From the NCBI GenBank assembly GCA_020747065.1, contig JAGMVK010000002.1:2046001-2110000 (forward strand): 64,000 bases of DNA, given 5' to 3'. Positions within the stretch are counted from its first letter, which is position 1; every line of letters begins with the position of its first letter. Under the pieces are notes generated by a model. The model searched no databases and was not told the origin of the DNA. It saw nothing but the letters and a program-made list of their open reading frames with translations. The stretch comes from Cadophora sp. MPI-SDFR-AT-0126 (Eukaryota; Ascomycota; Leotiomycetes; Helotiales; Ploettnerulaceae). Positions 44,656 through 54,842 of the stretch are shown in pieces. The position numbers were made by a program, and so were the translations under genes.

Positions 44656-46261
44656 TCAGAAAACCCACGGTACTTGACTGCCACGACATCAGTTCCAAAC
44701 CCGAAAGTGCTAGGATCCAGAAGAGGACGTACCAGAATGGACAGGATGGCCCTCTGTCAGCGTCGAGCTGGCTGGATATCCATTCCCCGATGCATAGAGC
44801 GCAGTAGGTTTTGTCGCAGCCGCTGCGGCAGTGTGCTGTGGTGTTGTGTGTGGTGGGTTGGCGGCACATGTAGCAGGAGGTGTTGGTGCGAGGGCGGATG
44901 CTAGATTCGCCGGGTTGGGTTCGGATGGACCAGGTTGATGTTACTGGGAGTGAGGGCGGGGATGGAGGATGATGGAGTGGCGTCGAAATACTTGAGGATG
45001 TCGGAGTCAGGATAACGGGTGATGCGGACGAGTGTGAAGAACTGCTAGAGGACGGTGGAGTTATGATCGCTGGTGATGTGGATGAGTCTGAAGAGATTGA
45101 CAGTGGGCCAGCTGGGACTGAAGGCGGCGGCTGGGTAGAAGATGGGAAATACCAGGTTGGGCTTATCGGCTGCGGTATCGATGGGAACGAGATGTTACTC
45201 GAAGCTCGTGAGCTGGGAGTATGGCGCACAGGCCCAGATGATACATCAGAGGCCCTCGAGGATCGTGACGACGATCTATTATTAGCTTGCAGAAGCCGAG
45301 TCTCCAAAGACTCGATTCGGTTGAGGAGGACTTGTATATCATTTCGCGTTATAGATGAAATGTCAACGAGTGTTGAGAAACCAGAGCTGATTGAAGAGGC
45401 AGAGCGAGACGTCGAAGCTGGTGGTGAAGGAGGTGGTGTCCTGGTTTGAATACCCCGAGATGGTGTAGATGGAGCGGGGCCGCTATCACGCGAATTTCTG
45501 CTCGGATATGGATGAGCTTGATCGATCTGTGAATTGTTTATTGTGACATTGAGATTTATGTCCCTTGCAGCTCGAACAGATCCAGATATAGCAACTCCGG
45601 CGACCGGTCCATGTTCGCGAGTCGGTCGAGCCGACGACTGTGCGGATAGGGAGCGGGACGAGGTCGAAGTTGTGTGGCTCGGCGGTGATGATGCCGGGCC
45701 GTTCGAATGTATGGAGCTTCCCACAGATGGTGACCAGCTGGAAGATGTCATCGTTGGACTAATCGGTTGACGTGGAGAAGCAGATGAGCGGTTTGTTTCA
45801 GGCGAAGGCGCCGCTGAGCGTCTCGTCCGTGATGGAGGGGAATGGCTCGATGGGGTTGGCGGCGGGGAGATCGGCCCCAGGGATGTTGAGTTGGACGACG
45901 TCGTTACGCTCCTGAGAGGTCGAATAAGTCTTTGCTGCTCCGCTTCCGATTGAATTATGCGTAGCCATTTGTGTGTCACGGTACCTGTCTGTCCATGCCG
46001 ACCCGACTTCTGATGCCAGCGAGGGCAGAGGGTCAGCCATGAAATGGTCCTTAGGATTGCTAGTAGCCGAGCTTCGTCTGTCATATGTTGCACCAACGAG
46101 ATCTCGGAGAGTGCATCAAGAATGACGCCAGCCCGGAGCAAGTATTCGCGCCTGATGAAAGAGTTTCTGCATCGTAAGCCTTTCTGAGTGGTTCCAACAC
46201 AAGTGAAGTCGGGTTCTTCGGGATAGACATCTAGGACAAGACGAGGGTTCCAAAGCGACAT
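44656..46261 (-). CDS. RING-like zinc protein with disordered linker
   Basis: Exon 1 (46261-44733) opens MSLWNPRLVLDVYPEEP. A small cysteine motif (CVGTTQKGLRC) follows, then a helical segment, then about 300 residues of Ser/Pro/Thr-rich linker with one coiled-coil-like stretch (VLLNRIESLETRLLQ). A RING-like cluster ends it: CYMC, HCRSGC, YCALC and SCPF. Read without splicing, the last pair is incomplete (SCPFWYV), and the frame runs into a hydrophobic tail ending at 44522 (579 residues). A 55-nt intron with GTACGT donor, CTGAT branch site and CAG acceptor (44732-44678) turns this into SCPFCQVPWVF-stop, completing the pair and giving 516 residues. I prefer the spliced form. The T/G-rich transcript sequence explains the chance hydrophobic frame. 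E3 ligase activity is plausible but unproven. Confidence 0.7.
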
Positions 46262-48660
46262 GATGGATAGTAAAGATTCAAGGGAGAAACTATGACAATT
46301 GGAGGAGATGAGGATATTGAGCGATCCTTTCTGAGGACCCTTCTTTATTTAAAGGAGTTCTTCGGGGCTTAGAAGGCTGACTCGATCTGCTCTCCAGGCG
46401 GCCATGTCTACAAGCCGAAAAGCCACACCGAAGTATGCTCCAAAGGAGGTTGCAGATATTTCTTCTCACTTCTATCCTTCCAGCTTTAGGCATAGTTGAC
46501 AAAAAGCCAACATGTGCAGCTCTTAGGTCCAAGAGTAAGGACGAATGGTACCACTTCCACCCCCTCCACAACATTTCCGTCCAGATACGCCAGTCCCACT
46601 GCTGAGTCCGCCAATCAAGTTTATCCAAAGAACAGAGACCCGACGGAAACTCAAGACGACAGAGAGGCACAGCAGACGAAGGGACACTCTACTCAACCGC
46701 CTGATCAATCCAAGCTGGCGTCAGGCTTTCTTGACAGCCACACCAGATCCACGACCTTCAGGCAGGGAGAACCAAAATAGACCGGCCATCAGGCAGTGCA
46801 TGCAGCAATGCAAACTTTCAAGCTTCTTTTTCAGTAGAAGTTTACTCCCGAGGTCTCGGATTTGTACGCGCTGCCATTCTGAAGAAGTTCTGAGACGAAT
46901 CATGTATGAGACCCAGGAAGAGGCCATCGTATGTCACAGACAGCACCCAAGAGCAAAAAGAACAGCATCTCTCGACTTCGAGAGTGTGCTTGCAACATAA
47001 TAACAGCAAGGAGCGGAAAAGTGAACCTAGAGTCTGCCTCGTTCAGGGAGTGGTCACGGTCTAACGATCCTCATTCGTAGAGATCTGTCCAGAAACGCGG
47101 AGAAATCCAAGGTCTTGCAAATGTAACCGTAACTTGCAATGCGCAGACATATGCAATATTCTTGGACACACGACAGTGATCCTATGGTGACATATCAGAT
47201 CAACGCGTAGACACTTGTCTGGGAAGTCTGTCTAGTTGTTGAGAAAGTCATGATCAAGTTTCGCGACTTGGACAGGTCGTTTTTAGCGAGATCTGCTGAC
47301 TAAAACCCGAAAATGAAAACAGTTAAAAAACCATGCCCTCAACAGTTCGTTCTTGGTGAAAGTTGTGAATTAAGAGACAAATGTAAATCTTTGGAGTAGA
47401 AGACTACATCGTTCCCGTGCCCGTGCCCGTGCCCGTGCCCGTTCAACACAGTACGATGGTTTGTGTCACGTGACTACTGATCTGATACCCTTTCCCCTTG
47501 TAGGGCTTTCTTGAAATGCAGTTTCGGTAGCGAACTCGTGTAGATCTTTGTTCAGAATTAGTAGTATTCTGGGTTACTTAAATGCCGAGATCATGACTGT
47601 TAGAAGTTTCATGATCCGGAAAGAAAATTCTTCGTTCTCCTGCCGTCATTTACTACCGAGTGAGTTTATCCCTGGATCTTGCAGGCACTTCATGATTTAA
47701 ACTGCATCGAAAAGGACGATACCCTTGGTATCATATATCATGAATTGATATGTTTTGTGAACTAAGAGAATTGATAGAACATGCAGGTCGCGATAGAATT
47801 GGACAGAATTATATCATGTGACCATAATCTGGTCATCCTTGGCACCTGCTCCAACGTCCTTTCCTCGGTCGCGCTCTCCAAGACGCAGCCATCCTAGTCG
47901 AAATGGGTATAATTCGAAGCTCCTGGGTATCACGATTGTCATCTTAATGCTTCTTCTAGGTATGCCGCTTCGAATCGTATATCATTGCATGTTTTCATCG
48001 ATTGTTTTTCAACCCCACGTGTGTATGAGAACGTTCAGAAGAACGGATTGTGAGAACATACAAAACCATCCTTCTGATTACCAAAAACAAACTAGACGGC
48101 CTTTTAGTCCCAGCCGAAAGCATGAAATTGCAGGCATCCATAAAGCAATTCTTGTTCAGATGCTGTCAGACTTGCCAGAAGCTGCGGAGAAAGTTGACTG
48201 CGAATTATCATATGTATCAGAGCCACCCAGCGCGTGATGGGATCTCCTCTTCTGACCAGCGTCATGATATGGAAATACTAGCCTGCTTTACTCAATTGTA
48301 GTCTGTTTATAGATCAATTCTAAAGCTTTTCTTTTCTCTTGTTGATCTCAGCCAGTCTGCTATTAGCATCTGAATTGGGTCGACGTATACTACAGTCGTT
48401 GTGCCACCCCTATTCCTTTGACGCATTCGAGCAGCACGGCTCCAGGCTGATTGTTTTTGCAGTTTCCTGTGGAGTTGACCAATATTAGTTGCCGTTCATT
48501 ACTGACCAGTCCCGGCAGTGGGGTAGGACTTGCTGGCTGCAACTTCATCCGGCCTGACCGGATTCGAAACTGAACAATCTTCGTCTCCATGAGTTATATA
48601 ATTGGCTTGAAAGGAACGCAGCAGAGAAAATCAATCACGCATGCAGTAATCGCTCTCAAG
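46262..48660. other. Gene-poor region, 2.4 kb
   Basis: No convincing gene. Frames at 46670-46290 (minus), 46545-47000 (plus) and 47818-48237 (plus) lack domains and good starts. A CCCGTG tandem repeat lies at 47414-47442. The right edge holds the promoter of the HET gene. Confidence 0.5.
47414..47442 (+). repeat. CCCGTG hexanucleotide repeat, 4.8 copies
   Basis: Perfect tandem copies at 47414, 47420, 47426 and 47432, and a partial one at 47438, in otherwise AT-rich non-coding DNA. Confidence 0.85.
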
Positions 48661-50274
48661 ATGCGCCTTCTTAGAACCACTACCTTTGAGCTGGAAGAAT
48701 TTATCGGGGTATATCCAGCATATGCGATCCTTTCCCATCGGTGGCAAGATGACGAGGTTTCTCTTCAAGATATGGTCCACCGCAGAGGGTCTGACAAAGC
48801 GGGGTACAGTAAAATTGAGATGTGCTGCCGCGAGGCCAACAAGCAAGGATTGAATTATGCCTGGATTGACACTTGTTGCATCGACAAAACTAGCAGCGCA
48901 GAGCTGACTGAAGCCATAAACTCCATGTATCAATGGTATCAAGATGCGAAAGTCTGCTTTGTTTATCTCTTCGATGTCTATGAGTCCGGGGTCGATGCTC
49001 AGAATGCGAATGGGCCAGATAGCTCGCAATTCAGCCACAGTGCGTGGTGGACCAGAGGGTGGACTCTACAAGAGCTCATTGCACCTCCGATTGTAGAGTT
49101 CTACAACTCTACCTGGAAATTCCTCGGATCGAAATATGATCTGATTGACATGATCACGACAATCACGGGCATACACAAGAATATGCTCGCAGGAGCAAAC
49201 CCGAACTCGTTCAGTGTCGCTCAAAGAATGTCTTGGGCGTCGAAGAGGACTACAACGAGGGTTGAAGACATTGCATATAGTCTTCTTGGTATATTTGGTG
49301 TCAACATGCCGATGTTGTATGGCGAAGGAGAGCGGGCTTTCATCCGATTACAGGAGGAAATTATGAAACACTCGAACGACCATTCTCTGTTTGCATGGAG
49401 CGTCGAGGATGAAGGCTATCGAGGTCTTTTAGCAAGATCTCCTGCCAGCTTTACACATACGTACGATGTCATCCCTTCCATCAACAGACTCAGCCATGTT
49501 CCATACTTTGTCACGAATTTTGGGCTATCTATAACACTAGCCTTTGTACCTTGGGCCATGGATACATATTTTGTGGCACTTGACTGCGAAAGAGAGGACA
49601 AATATGACAGCCGGATAGGTATATACCTCAAACTTCTTCCAGAAAAGGATCAAGCTGCCAGAATAACTTTGGACGGAACTGACATCAAAACCTTCGAGGT
49701 GAGAAACTTTCCGCTGATTCATCTTCGGCAAATATATGTTCGTCAACAAGTCTGGATCGTTACTCCTCATCCAGATCGAATTTATGGTTTCTGGATTAGA
49801 ACTCTGCCTCCGATGATAATGTTCGCAAAAGGCTCAAGGTTTAGTGCAACAGACCGCAGCCAACAAATTTACAGAAAGGAGGTATTGTCAAGAAATGTGT
49901 GGGATGACGAAGAGCGGTTTCTCAAACTTGAAACAGGCGAACGTGGTACAGCAGGAAGAATATGGTACGAATCTGCGGACAAACTTCTATACACGGTATT
50001 CAAGATCGGATTTGATGACGGTTTCAATCCTGTTTGCCTTTGCTCCACTCACGGGGTGGAGGGGTCGCTGCGAGATCTTCCTGTTTCGGATAACAAATGG
50101 CTGCAATATCCAATGGAAAGGAAAGATGGATATCTGCAGGGTGATAGATTCATGGGACTGCGTGAGACTGTGCACCTTGTTACAGTTTCGATAAGTAAGG
50201 AGGTGGTTGGTGGCCAAAGAATGTGGGTGGTTGACATCCATCCTGTCCTGACGGAAGAAGAGAAGAGCAGATAG
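48661..50274 (+). CDS. HET-domain (heterokaryon incompatibility) protein
   Basis: One exon of 537 residues starting MRLLRTTTFELEEF, the standard opening of HET-E-like proteins; an in-frame ATG at 48589 would add 24 residues. The three HET blocks are clear: YAILSHRWQDDEVSLQDM (about 21-38), the middle block CCREANKQGLNYAWIDTCCI with KTSSAELTEAINSMYQWYQ, and WWTRGWTLQELIAPP. A helical segment RVEDIAYSLLGIFGVNMPMLYGEGERAF completes the conserved region. The C-terminal 280 residues are beta-rich and unassigned; there is no WD40 or NACHT domain. HET domains trigger regulated cell death on non-self recognition in fungal fusions. Such genes often sit in variable regions, consistent with the gene-poor flanks here. 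Confidence 0.93.
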   Translation: MRLLRTTTFELEEFIGVYPAYAILSHRWQDDEVSLQDMVHRRGSDKAGYSKIEMCCREANKQGLNYAWIDTCCIDKTSSAELTEAINSMYQWYQDAKVCFVYLFDVYESGVDAQNANGPDSSQFSHSAWWTRGWTLQELIAPPIVEFYNSTWKFLGSKYDLIDMITTITGIHKNMLAGANPNSFSVAQRMSWASKRTTTRVEDIAYSLLGIFGVNMPMLYGEGERAFIRLQEEIMKHSNDHSLFAWSVEDEGYRGLLARSPASFTHTYDVIPSINRLSHVPYFVTNFGLSITLAFVPWAMDTYFVALDCEREDKYDSRIGIYLKLLPEKDQAARITLDGTDIKTFEVRNFPLIHLRQIYVRQQVWIVTPHPDRIYGFWIRTLPPMIMFAKGSRFSATDRSQQIYRKEVLSRNVWDDEERFLKLETGERGTAGRIWYESADKLLYTVFKIGFDDGFNPVCLCSTHGVEGSLRDLPVSDNKWLQYPMERKDGYLQGDRFMGLRETVHLVTVSISKEVVGGQRMWVVDIHPVLTEEEKSR

Positions 50275-50759
50275 CATAGTGGCACAGATATTTCGATATA
50301 GTTGCCAGTAATATTTGGATTTCAGTACGTTAGAGCAAGACTCTAACCAGGAAGATGTCAACGAGCCAGAGATCGTCGATTCTCGCTTCGCGCTAACCTA
50401 CATTACAGCGACATCTCTATACGCCACCCACGCGTAGACCACAATATCAATAAAGTGAGAAACTTCCGGAACAAAATGTCCGAATGTGATATTTTAGAGT
50501 CTTGAGAATGCAGCCTTATTCGTCACGGTGTCGACCGTGTCCCGCTCTCCGAAGATACAAAACTGATGACATGTTGCATTTGACATCATCACTCTGGATC
50601 GCCCAGCAGACGCGGTAGGCACCACTGTTACTGCAGCACATAAATATCACTAAGGATATCAGTTCGAATACAGTCATGTTCTCGATGTTCACCACCAATA
50701 CGCTCAAATATACTGCAAGACCAATTCTTCTGAATCCATCGATAATAATCTCTCGCAAA
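50275..50759. other. Intergenic region with possible N-terminal extension
   Basis: 485 bp. From 50676 an in-frame ATG opens 28 codons (MFSMFTTNTLKYTARPILLN and on) that run straight into the next gene. The stretch is Arg/Lys/Ser/Thr-rich without acidic residues, as in mitochondrial presequences. Confidence 0.45.
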
Positions 50760-51620
50760 ATGGCACAAGCTTCCCTTCCAGGGGAGAACTTCGAGGTTCG
50801 ACAAACGTCCGCTACCGAGGACTGGCACCCGGATGTAGGTAAACACTCAATTAAAACCATTTCAAGGATTGTTTCAGGACGGCGCTTCCAAAATACCTAA
50901 ATTTTGAAGAGTTCTGACAAAGCAAATGCTAATTTCGCCACAGCCGTCCAAATCACTTCCTCTGGACAAACCCAGACAGGCACTTATCGATGATATTATC
51001 GCTCTCTACAGCTGTGAGCCAACAATTGAAAGAGTCAAGAGATACACTCCAGATTGTGTCTACGATGATCAATTTGTGTATGCCAATGATCGGTACTGAC
51101 CACGTCCCCGCGATTACCAAGAGAGGAGCTAAAAAGTCTTTAGGTACAAGATGGCAGGGCAATGGTTCGCACTTCCAAAACTCTTCAAAGCCTCCAAAAA
51201 TGAAGGTTATGAAATTGTTCGCAGTGACGACGAAGTTATTCAATTCAAGAATGAGCAGGTAGAATCCCCCGACATGTCAAAGTGAGCATTTCAGAGCCAT
51301 TTTCTGACAAATCCTAGTCCTGGACCTTCAAGATTATTCCCAAGACAGCAACTATCAACGCTCTCGTGACACTTTCCTTAGATCCAGAGACTGTTCACAG
51401 CGATTTTATCAAGGTTAAGTATCACAAAGATCAAGCAAACGACAAGGATTATTCTCACGAAGGTCTTGGCTTCACTTTCAAGAAGTGGCAAGCTGACCAG
51501 GTGGCGAAGCATATGGATAGTAAAGAGGTTGAGGCGTTCGAAGCTGATAAGACCGCGGGCAAGGAACACGTGAGGAAATATGGCGATGGAAAGGGGGATG
51601 CTCCCGAAAAGAATTTGTAG
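50760..51620 (+). CDS. Conserved hypothetical protein, possibly NTF2-like
   Basis: Four exons (50760-50834, 50944-51092, 51144-51258, 51318-51620) encode 213 residues. Sequence such as RQALIDDIIALYSCEPTIER, RYTPDCVYDDQFVYANDRY, KMAGQWFALPKLFK and QSWTFKIIPKTATINALVTL suggests a small alpha+beta protein of the SnoaL/NTF2-like kind, with a basic-acidic C-terminal tail (KKWQADQVAKHMDS). The phase-0 donor at 50835 (GTAGGT) was chosen because it alone keeps the frame into PSKSLPLDKPRQ. The ATG at 50760 has an A at -3 and G at +4. The ATG at 50676 is in frame and would add a presequence-like stretch. No enzymatic role can be stated. Confidence 0.72.
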
Positions 51621-53098
51621 GATTTGTGCGATGTGAAAGCTTCTCAATGATCTGAATCAATTGGCGACATGAATTATTATTTGGTTGTCTCATCTTGTAT
51701 TAGAGAATAGATTCCTATTATTAGGAAACGAACTATGTTATGTGTACATGTCAAACCTTATATGCCATCATCCTGTTTGGGGGTTCCACTAATCCGGGAC
51801 CCGTCAATACTGCATTCTCCAGACCTGATCCTGATTTTCCACTGATCGGCAAACATAATTTATTGAACTTGACATACCTAAGCTTTATTCTTTCGCATAT
51901 AGAGTCGTACCATATTGTCTCTGTTATTCCATTGAACGAAAGATAACCTGAAAAAAGCAACATACACGATCGATCAAATTATTCGATGCATTTCCCTGGG
52001 TGTTATCTTCCGCTACCTATAGCTGCTCTCTTCGTTTTATGTATAACATTGAACCACACTTAGACAGGTATCAATTGAGGCGACCAAGAGCTGCGGAGGA
52101 TCAATGCCAGAATGATTTGTTTGTTTGGCGGCCAGGTTGGTTTAAGCGAGCAAGCCCCTATTCCACCAATTGACTGGTAATATCTAGCTTAATGAAGTTG
52201 CGTTCCTGGACATGTCTAGGCGCAAGTGATGGGAATGAGAGTTATCTCCATTTTAAGTTCAAGTTGGACTAATACATTCATATGTAAATTGAGCGATAGA
52301 ATCCCAGAAATTCAACTTCCGCCTAGGACAGCGTTCGTCTATTAACAAAAGAATAGTCCCTCGCCAATTTTGAGGACTGGGAATATGAAGAAATCGGTCA
52401 CATACTTAGTTGATACAAGAAAGCAAACGGCTAACCCATTCATTGTGAGCACGAAACGGATTATACTATACTCTTCCGGTCGAAATCAACTCGCCCAGCG
52501 GACCAGGGGTCAATGTGCACGTCAAGAATGGCTAAATTCAACTAAAATCCGTTCAGCTACGGACAACCCATTACTTGTAATATTATTTATGCTGTGATTT
52601 CTGTGCCGCTCGTGGAATACTCAAGTCTGGTTCTTATTTTTGCTGGCTGTTGGTAGGCTAAGGATTAGTCGCATCGTCACTTGGCCTCACTCTAAGGGAA
52701 TCCCTAAATCACGCGAACCGCGAATAGCCACGAGAAGGACACAAATAGTCAATTGTGATCTGGACTAAGGCTACTAACCATCTCACGGGATTCACAATCA
52801 TTCAAGAAATATCTCATCTCGCGAAATTTTTTGTTCTCTCATCCTCAAACAATTCACCTCCGTTCAAAACTCCTCGGCAATACTAAGCGACGCACAATAC
52901 GAAGCTGTACACCACTCTGAAAGTTCTTATATGTAACAGCGTCTGCAGTCAAGGAAAATTTTATCAGCTACAACCCAACCAGCAACTCCGAGCTTCAAGC
53001 AACTACGGGATCAACAGGAATCTCTCTTCGACGTCAGAGGAAAGCCCAGCGACTCAATCCATCACTTAAATAAGCGACTAACCAACGATTCAGACAAA
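51621..53098. other. Gene-free, AT-rich region
   Basis: 1.5 kb with frequent stops in all frames. The last 300 bp are the promoter and 5' UTR of the next gene. No repeat structure was seen. Confidence 0.5.
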
Positions 53099-54505
53099 AT
53101 GAGCAAGCGAAACATCAACGCGGTTCAGGAGGCAGAGCTCCCAGCAACCAAGAAAACCTGTACCACTCAACTCACTCAGATCAAAACGACAGCAAAAATG
53201 GACCAAGTCAAGCACTCCTCTCGTCCCATCAGCTTCTTCGGTACAACAACCAAGAGAGGTCTCTCGTCTGAGTATGAGCAGCCAAGTTCCAAGAGACAAT
53301 GTAATCGCCTCGACGAAGAGACAAAAGCGACAAGCGTACCGACCAAGGAGACTATCGGAGCAAAAGCCAACACCGTCGGAGAACAACTCAGCATGGATCA
53401 GCTCCTCGATAAGTGGTTCGGACCAGACAGAAAGCAAAAGAAATTGCTTCCTTTCACCAGCTTTCGTCCCCTCCAAAAGCCATCTGCAAAGAAATACGGG
53501 ACTAGCAACATCAATCTCAACAACAACTTCAAAATCGACAGCATTGCTACTGGATCTCGTCCCAAAAAGGCCAGAAAGAAGACTGTCAAGAAGGACTTTA
53601 CCATTTTTGAGGACAATACTGCAACGAAGGCCGCCAACCCAACCACGGACGAGATCAAAAACAACCCGGACTTCCAGGACTTTGGCTCCCAAGAAGAAAT
53701 CGCCTCATCCACTACTTACATCCGACGCGGTACCAAGACAGTAATGCAGCTCGCTGGCTGGAAGTACGCCAACTACGTGACGGAATGGCTCACACCGCTA
53801 GCTGTTCACCTGGACGCATTGACACCATACAGCGGTCCAGGATTTGAGGGACGAATCTGTACGTGGATGTACAGACTGGAGATGTTACGAGAAGGAGGTA
53901 TTCCTCATCCCAGAGGAGTCCGGTACGGGACGTTGCAACACAATCATCCCAACAACGAGGAGGAGTGGTTCCAGGTGGAGGACGTGGAGGAATTAGCCGA
54001 GATCATGGAGGATATGCACCGTGTTGTAACGCTTTACCAAGAAGAGGGTGTGCTCGAGGAAGGAGATATCCCGCAGGTCAAGGAACACTGCAAGAAGACG
54101 CTTGCTATGATCGTTGGGTATTGCCTTACCTTTGGTGGAGGTATGGACGTTGGAGGCTCTGTTGATAGCGGATATCTCGAAGATGGGAGGAGGAACCCGG
54201 AGTTTTTCAGACGGCTGACGGCGGCTTGGAAGAGAATTGTGGAGTTATATTTGGACGAGGACCTCGACGACAATTGGCAGGGGGTGCATGGGTGGCATGT
54301 TTGGTGGGTCGGGAGGCTGAGGAAGAGAATTGAGTGGCATGAGGTGAACGATTTCATCGATTGGGCCGTGATGGAGAACTTCTGGGGCGATAATTGTCCG
54401 CCGTGCGGGCACTTCAGGAGATTTGGAGGAGTGGTCAACAGGACCAAGGAAGATCCGTACGGAGAAGAGAGGTTTCAGATGGGTATCGACGAGTTCATGT
54501 ATTAA
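53099..54505 (+). CDS. Hypothetical protein with basic, likely nuclear N-terminus
   Basis: A single exon of 468 residues. The first 200 are Lys/Thr/Ser-rich and disordered, with nuclear-localisation-like clusters (PATKKT, KRQCNR, RPKKARKKTVKK). From about 205 a folded domain begins: TKTVMQLAGWKYANYVTEWL, then RICTWMYRLEMLREGG and WHVWWVGRLRKRIEWHEV, ending in a Cys/His-containing NCPPCGHFRRFGG. No family was recognised. The start has an acceptable context, and stops occur upstream in frame. The C-terminal NCPPCGH could bind a metal but lacks partners. Likely a lineage-restricted ascomycete gene. Confidence 0.65.
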   Translation: MSKRNINAVQEAELPATKKTCTTQLTQIKTTAKMDQVKHSSRPISFFGTTTKRGLSSEYEQPSSKRQCNRLDEETKATSVPTKETIGAKANTVGEQLSMDQLLDKWFGPDRKQKKLLPFTSFRPLQKPSAKKYGTSNINLNNNFKIDSIATGSRPKKARKKTVKKDFTIFEDNTATKAANPTTDEIKNNPDFQDFGSQEEIASSTTYIRRGTKTVMQLAGWKYANYVTEWLTPLAVHLDALTPYSGPGFEGRICTWMYRLEMLREGGIPHPRGVRYGTLQHNHPNNEEEWFQVEDVEELAEIMEDMHRVVTLYQEEGVLEEGDIPQVKEHCKKTLAMIVGYCLTFGGGMDVGGSVDSGYLEDGRRNPEFFRRLTAAWKRIVELYLDEDLDDNWQGVHGWHVWWVGRLRKRIEWHEVNDFIDWAVMENFWGDNCPPCGHFRRFGGVVNRTKEDPYGEERFQMGIDEFMY

Positions 54506-54842
54506 TGAGGTGATGAAAACCGGCTCCGTTTAAATGGGCCACTGGGTTCGGAGGATGGAAGAAATGGGAATATAAGAGATTGAAAGCTGGAACGAGTCGG
54601 ACAAATGGATACAAGCAATGTCCACCTCAAATGAATCTTATTCGTGATGATAACTGCTTCCATTGAGACGTGAGACTTCCAACAGTTAATAACTCAGCAA
54701 GGGCGTATTCCTCCCATAAATCAGACAGGACAGGAAGTGGACACTATCAAAAAATGGTTCCCAAAGAGCAGTGACTTGGCTTATCCATCTGAACAAGGGA
54801 AGAGGCCGCGTCTTGCCAATTTTTTCAGCTCATTGTCCTTGT
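54506..54842. other. Intergenic gap between convergent genes
   Basis: 337 bp between the 3' ends of the hypothetical gene and the M18 peptidase. It should contain both polyadenylation regions. Confidence 0.5.

Noticed and set aside
46290..47000. Overlapping frames on both strands upstream of the RING-like gene
   Set aside because: Each is the shadow of the other in a region expected to be the 5' UTR and promoter.
47818..48237. 139-codon frame with a hydrophobic stretch
   Set aside because: It starts at GTG with no ATG and has no domain.
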